25,471 nt of DNA from CAZLQG01 sp964561655 (GTDB taxonomy: Bacteria; Patescibacteriota; Doudnabacteria; UBA920), in contig CAZLQG010000011.1 in NCBI GenBank assembly GCA_964561655.1, positions 1 to 25,471 on the forward strand, read 5' to 3'. The position numbers were made by a program, and so were the translations under genes. This document shows, piece after piece, positions 22,414 to 25,471 of the stretch (its first letter is position 1; each line of letters opens with the position of its first letter). Under the pieces are notes generated by a model. That model saw only the letters and a program-made list of their open reading frames with translations. It made no database searches and was not told where the DNA came from.

Positions 22414-22422
22414 ATATTACCA
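22414..22422 (-). promoter_or_regulatory. Putative promoter of the structured RNA
   Basis: TGGTAATAT on the minus strand is one swap away from the extended -10 form. It lies directly after the terminator of the sunset-protein gene and would start transcription near 22407. No -35 is clear. Confidence 0.4.
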
Positions 22423-22431
22423 AAAACTAAC

Positions 22432-22457
22432 AAAAAAATCAAGGCTCTTTAGCCTTG
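22432..22457 (-). terminator. Intrinsic terminator of the sunset-protein gene
   Basis: CAAGGCT and AGCCTTG (22440-22446, 22451-22457) pair around a 4-base loop; read on the minus strand they are followed by ATTTTTTTG. This separates the upstream gene from the structured RNA. Confidence 0.8.
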
Positions 22458-22460
22458 AAG

Positions 22461-22536
22461 CTTACAACTTGAATCACCCCGCCTGCACTTACCTTCGGCA
22501 AGAACCGATGGCGGACAAGCAATCTTAAAACTAATT
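22461..22536. other. Spacer between sunset-protein gene and its terminator
   Basis: A 76-base untranslated tail of the minus-strand gene. It contains GC-rich short motifs (CCGCCTGC, GATGGCGGAC) that resemble fragments of a palindromic repeat, but no clean hairpin. Nothing coding is seen. Confidence 0.3.
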
Positions 22537-22956
22537 CTACCTGCTTGACTTCCTAAACCCCGCGGCCTGCGCTTCCGCCTCCGTGTTAAAGCACATTTCC
22601 GGGTTTGTCCTGTCGTAAAAACTCCCGCCCGGCACATGATAAATCAAACCGGAAGAAGATACGTTGCCCTTAATCAAACAATTCGTTGGCGATGAAGTCG
22701 CGGTAGCAGTTATGGTACCTAAAATCTGAGCATCATCATTTTCATCCATTTTATCCGCTTCCCTCTCCCCTGCTGTTGTTTGTCCAACTAAATTTGTGTT
22801 ATAATTATTTTGTTGGTTGGATTTTCTCATCTCCTTCTCAAATCTTCCCGTGCCGAAACCTACAATAAAAACCAAAACAAAACACACTCCCAAAACCACT
22901 TTATTTTTATTTTCCTTATCCTCAAACCATTTTTTAATTTTTTCGTAGCTTATCAT
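22537..22956 (-). CDS. Sunset-domain membrane-anchored protein, 139 aa
   Basis: A small protein with one membrane segment (about 19-37), a polar spacer rich in Asn, Gln and Asp (44-78), and a C-terminal domain with the pattern C93-LIKGN, IYHVPGGSFYDRT, C122-F and a final EAEAQAAGFRKSSR. This pattern is the 'sunset' domain seen in many Patescibacteria and Firmicutes surface or thermonuclease-linked proteins. Its function is unknown; two conserved cysteines may bridge or bind a metal. The N-terminus is basic, so the C-terminal domain is probably outside the cell. The promoter at 22966-22974 places the start site about 3 nt before the ATG. Confidence 0.8.
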   Translation of the reverse strand: MISYEKIKKWFEDKENKNKVVLGVCFVLVFIVGFGTGRFEKEMRKSNQQNNYNTNLVGQTTAGEREADKMDENDDAQILGTITATATSSPTNCLIKGNVSSSGLIYHVPGGSFYDRTNPEMCFNTEAEAQAAGFRKSSR

Positions 22957-22965
22957 CTTATAAAA

Positions 22966-22974
22966 ATTATATCA
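22966..22974 (-). promoter_or_regulatory. Extended -10 promoter of the sunset-protein gene, nearly leaderless
   Basis: Minus-strand TGATATAAT fits TGnTATAAT and ends 9 bases before the ATG at 22956. No ribosome binding site precedes the start. Confidence 0.7.
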
Positions 22975-22981
22975 CACCCGC

Positions 22982-23022
22982 GTCCTTCCCTCTTCGGGAA
23001 TGGAGAGGGACAAGGGAGAGGT
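22982..23022 (-). repeat. Dispersed repeat copy B, between divergent genes
   Basis: The minus strand reads ACCTCTCCCTTGT, then CCCTCTCCA, a variable 6-base centre, then AAGAGGGAA. It matches the in-frame copy in queA (8721-8757). CCCTCT and AGAGGG can pair to form a hairpin. This copy lies upstream of both the sunset gene and the methyltransferase gene, and its plus-strand purine run (GGGAGAGG) may serve as the ribosome binding site of the latter. Confidence 0.6.
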
Positions 23023-23032
23023 TGATATTTAA

Positions 23033-24322
23033 ATGATTTACGCCTTTATTTTAGGGAGGGTATATACGCTTTCTTTGGCAGAACTGTTTGCCATTCTGGA
23101 AAAACCAGATCCTTCTTTGGGTTTGGACGGCGGTCCTGTCAAAATCCTGGACGCTTCCTGGGAAGTTTTAATTATAGAAACCAGCAAACCAATAATTGTG
23201 GAAAACCTCCAAAAAAGGCTTGGAGGCATGGTTAAAATTCTCAAAGTCATAGATGTGATAAAAAAACGGGAACAGGATTCAATTAATTTCGCGGTGCAAC
23301 ATTACTTTAAGCCCAGCACTTTAAAAAATAAATTTTTCAAGGACTATAAAGGCAAAAAACAATTTGGCGTTAGTATTTATCTGCTGGACAATAGCATCAA
23401 AGCCTTTGGCGAACCGAAACGGATTGGAATGATGATTAAAAAAACCCTCACCGAAGGGGATTTAAGCGTACGTTTGGTCTTGCCTGAATTTAATTCCCTC
23501 TCGCTCGCCTCCGTTGTCGTAACTAAGAACCTGCTTTTGGAAAAAGGCGCGGAGATTTGCCTTATTGCCGGAAAAGAAAAAGTTTACACGGCAAAAACTT
23601 TAACGGTTCAAAACTTTGAAGATTACGGTCGGCGCGACTACCAGCGCCCGGTACGCGACGTGGACAACCAAGGTATGCTCCCGCCAAAAGTCGCCCAAAT
23701 AATGCTAAATCTTGCAGGCTGCGGCGAAAAATCACACATTTTAGATCCTTTTTGCGGACTTGGGACCATTTTGCAAGAGGGCATGCTCTTAGGCTTTAAA
23801 ATGCTAGGAAGTGATATCAATAAAGCCGCAATAAGAGGCTGTGAACAAAATCTAGAGTGGTTTAGAAACCGCTACAAAATCGCCCGCGGCAAATACCATG
23901 TGGAAGTATCTGACGCAAGAAAAATATCCACGCTACTTCAGGACCAAAAAATTACCGCAATCGTCACCGAGGGCTACTTAGGCCCTTTATACTCCGCTTT
24001 TCCAAAAAATGATAAAATAGAAAAAAACTTCAAGGAATTGGAGAAACTATACAAGAAAAGTTTTGAGGAATTCTCCAAATTTTTGCCCAAAGAAGCCAAA
24101 ATTGTCATTTGCCTGCCTACCTATAAAAAAGGCAGAGACAATTATATCTATTTCCCTACTCTTGACTGGGTTAAGACTATCGGCTATAATTTACAAGAAC
24201 TTATTCCCAAAAAAATTGTCAAGCAGATGAAATTCTTGAAGCTGACAGACCGCGGAACCACAATTTACGACAGAAAAGACCAAATTGTGGCAAGGGAAAT
24301 AGTAATTTTCCAGAAAAATTAA
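23033..24322 (+). CDS. Trm11/TrmG10-like RNA guanine methyltransferase
   Basis: A 429-aa SAM-dependent methyltransferase. The N-terminal half (1-190) is divergent and may be a THUMP-like RNA-binding part. A linker matching Trm11 relatives follows: YGRRDYQRPVRD (198-209) and GMLPPKVAQIMLNLA (214-228). The Rossmann part has DPFCGLGT (238-245) and GSDIN (259-263). Motif IV, usually D/N-PP-Y in N2-guanine methylases, is TEGYLGP (312-318), a variant. The likely product is N2-methylguanosine in tRNA, inferred from the family; the altered motif makes the exact reaction uncertain. Its gene lies 38 bases before rpmA on the same strand, so it may share a role in translation. Confidence 0.8.
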   Translation: MIYAFILGRVYTLSLAELFAILEKPDPSLGLDGGPVKILDASWEVLIIETSKPIIVENLQKRLGGMVKILKVIDVIKKREQDSINFAVQHYFKPSTLKNKFFKDYKGKKQFGVSIYLLDNSIKAFGEPKRIGMMIKKTLTEGDLSVRLVLPEFNSLSLASVVVTKNLLLEKGAEICLIAGKEKVYTAKTLTVQNFEDYGRRDYQRPVRDVDNQGMLPPKVAQIMLNLAGCGEKSHILDPFCGLGTILQEGMLLGFKMLGSDINKAAIRGCEQNLEWFRNRYKIARGKYHVEVSDARKISTLLQDQKITAIVTEGYLGPLYSAFPKNDKIEKNFKELEKLYKKSFEEFSKFLPKEAKIVICLPTYKKGRDNYIYFPTLDWVKTIGYNLQELIPKKIVKQMKFLKLTDRGTTIYDRKDQIVAREIVIFQKN

Positions 24323-24333
24323 ATTTGGAATTT

Positions 24334-24354
24334 AAAATTAACGAAGTTAATTTT
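24334..24354 (+). promoter_or_regulatory. Hairpin just upstream of rpmA
   Basis: AAAATTAAC (24334-24342) and GTTAATTTT (24346-24354) are perfectly complementary around a 3-base GAA loop. It ends 5 bases before the ATG at 24360, so a folded RNA would affect ribosome access. It could be a weak terminator of the methyltransferase gene or a control hairpin of rpmA. Confidence 0.45.
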
Positions 24355-24359
24355 CACTT

Positions 24360-24641
24360 ATGGCCCATAAAAAAGCCGGAGGCTCTACATCGCTAGGAAG
24401 AGACTCGCGAGCAAAACGCCTTGGCGTTAAAATTTTTGGCGGCCAAAAAGTTAAAACCGGACAAGTAATAATCCGCCAACGCGGCACCAAATTCGCGCCC
24501 GGCAAAAATGTACGAAGAGGCGGAGACGATACGCTATTTTCAATGGCTGATGGCGTGGTGAAATTCCAAAAGAAGATGGCGAGAAAATTTCACGGGAACT
24601 TGCGTAAAACCAGGGTTGTAAACGTAGAACCTGTGAAATAA
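24360..24641 (+). CDS. rpmA: 50S ribosomal protein L27
   Basis: A large-subunit protein whose N-terminal tail reaches the peptidyl-transferase centre. The sequence MAHKKAGGSTSLGRDSRAK and then RLGVKIFGGQKVKTGQVIIRQ is the conserved L27 start, followed by RGTKFAPGKNV. At 93 aa it has the normal length, with no Firmicutes-style N-terminal extension to be cleaved. The usual partner gene rplU (L21) is not beside it in this window, which is uncommon in most bacteria. A strong terminator follows. Confidence 0.98.
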   Translation: MAHKKAGGSTSLGRDSRAKRLGVKIFGGQKVKTGQVIIRQRGTKFAPGKNVRRGGDDTLFSMADGVVKFQKKMARKFHGNLRKTRVVNVEPVK

Positions 24642-24651
24642 AGCACTTTTC

Positions 24652-24677
24652 AAAAAACCCCCGCCAAGGGGGTTTTT
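24652..24677. terminator. Bidirectional terminator between rpmA and the ABC permease gene
   Basis: AAAAACCCCC (24653-24662) pairs with GGGGGTTTTT (24668-24677) around a 5-base loop GCCAA. A tracts and T tracts on the two sides allow termination on both strands. It overlaps the stop codon of the convergent permease gene. Confidence 0.85.
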
Positions 24678-25422
24678 ATATTTGGATTTTAGAAAACAAA
24701 TATCCGCCTATGGCTATGAATGTTAAAGTCAAAATCGACAATACGCCCAAATCTAGACTTAAATGAAAATGATGGGCGGAGGTTAAAGCCGCCCTCAGTC
24801 CGTCCACCCCATAAGAAAACGGATTTATTTGGGCGACTATAACCAAAGTTTTCGGCAAACCATCTAACGGAAACAAGGCTCCGGAAAGAAAAAACAAGGG
24901 CATAACCAAAAAGTTCATAATCAACTGGAAGCCTTGAAAGTCCTCGAGCAGCGAGGCAATAGCCGTACCCAGCGCCGAAAACATCAGCCCGATTAAAAAC
25001 ATAAACAGCAAAGCCAACGGAACCAGTGCAAACGAGTTGATTTTAAAGCCAATTAGCAGGCAAAGAATCAAAACTATCACTCCTTGCAACGAAGAAATCG
25101 TAGCGCCGCCTAAAGTCCTGCCCACCATTATATTAAAACGGGAAACCGGCGCCACCATGGTTTCCTTTAAAAACCCAAACTGCCTATCCCAGATTATTTC
25201 TATACCAGTGAAAACCGCGGTAAACAGTACACTCATGGCAATTACCCCCGGAGCCAAAAAATCAATGTAGCTCCCCTGCCCCGCTTTTTCGAATACCGGC
25301 CCGAAACCAAAACCTAATGCTACCAAAAACAAAAGCGGCTGGCCAAGACTGCCAATTATGCGCGACCGCGAACGCAAAGACCTTTTTACCTGCCTAAGCC
25401 ATAAAATATAAATAGTACGCAT
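24676..25422 (-). CDS. ABC-2 type transporter permease (DrrB-like)
   Basis: The membrane subunit of an ABC exporter, 248 aa from the ATG at 25422. That start is preferred to an in-frame GTG at 25443 because GGGGAGG lies about 11 bases before it. Six hydrophobic segments are visible in the ABC-2 pattern. Conserved features are the N-terminal RQVKRSLRSRSRIIGSLGQP, ETMVAPVSRFNIMVGRTLGG in the coupling-helix region, and PLFFLSGALFPLDGLP with INPFSYGVDGLR near the C-terminus, the DrrB/NodJ-type signature. The matching ATPase gene would lie just upstream on the minus strand, beyond the window edge. The substrate is unknown; family members export drugs, polysaccharides or lipids. Confidence 0.9.
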   Translation of the reverse strand: MRTIYILWLRQVKRSLRSRSRIIGSLGQPLLFLVALGFGFGPVFEKAGQGSYIDFLAPGVIAMSVLFTAVFTGIEIIWDRQFGFLKETMVAPVSRFNIMVGRTLGGATISSLQGVIVLILCLLIGFKINSFALVPLALLFMFLIGLMFSALGTAIASLLEDFQGFQLIMNFLVMPLFFLSGALFPLDGLPKTLVIVAQINPFSYGVDGLRAALTSAHHFHLSLDLGVLSILTLTFIAIGGYLFSKIQI

Positions 25423-25471
25423 AACTACCTTTTCCTCCCCCACATCCGGCTGCGCATCCTTAAGTTATCAA

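Noticed and set aside
25424..25471. C-terminal tail of an ABC ATPase gene upstream of the permease on the minus strand
   Set aside because: Two of the three frames are possible (one stops early, one runs to a TAG just before the ATG at 25422), and too few residues are visible to show ATPase features.

Overview
The window looks like a chromosomal segment of a Patescibacteria (Candidate Phyla Radiation) bacterium, most likely of the Parcubacteria type. This is inferred from gene content and not from a marker tree. The signs are densely packed genes with gaps of a few bases or 4-base overlaps, AT-rich spacers, a prepilin-type pseudopilin, a VirB2-like small membrane pilin domain, a small 'sunset' domain membrane protein, reduced metabolism, and many short genes of unknown function. 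The genetic code appears standard: TGA is used as a stop (for example in gpmI and the UMF1 transporter gene).

Positions 1-5332: the 3' part of gpmI (glycolysis) enters from the left edge. It is followed by a stand-alone small-gene unit (promoter, strong ribosome binding site, 67-codon basic protein, strong terminator), a pseudopilin, a Na+/Ca2+ exchanger-like protein, an internally duplicated membrane protein, a YbaK-type tRNA deacylase, a 113-bp imperfect palindromic repeat and a small membrane protein. Positions 5336-9436: a UMF1-type MFS transporter, rarA, an unknown soluble protein and queA, which carries two palindromic in-frame insertions. Positions 9639-12843: an HU protein, a YjbQ protein, an MscS/TM-helix membrane protein, mltG (cell wall) and a CDP-alcohol phosphatidyltransferase-like protein.

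Positions 12844-15890 run on the minus strand: a small unknown gene coupled to def, then a catalytically degenerate DEDDh exonuclease paralogue, an intact DEDDh exonuclease and fmt. fmt and def together form the N-formylmethionine cycle. Positions 15939-20659 run on the plus strand: a WecG/TagA glycosyltransferase, gltX, a coiled-coil M23 peptidase, and a VirB2-like pilin domain joined to an M15-type peptidase domain. Positions 20772-22956 are on the minus strand: a cysteine desulfurase, a roughly 350-nt candidate structured RNA with mutually exclusive hairpins, and the sunset protein. The window ends with a Trm11-like methyltransferase and rpmA on the plus strand, and an ABC-2 permease on the minus strand.

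Two themes cut across the window. First, many promoters carry an extended -10 box (TGnTATAAT), and several lie only 7-10 nt before the start codon, which implies leaderless mRNAs. Second, several conserved enzymes (queA, gpmI, wecG-like, nifS-like) carry short in-frame stretches made of repeats or palindromes. No tRNA, rRNA, CRISPR array or transposase was seen.
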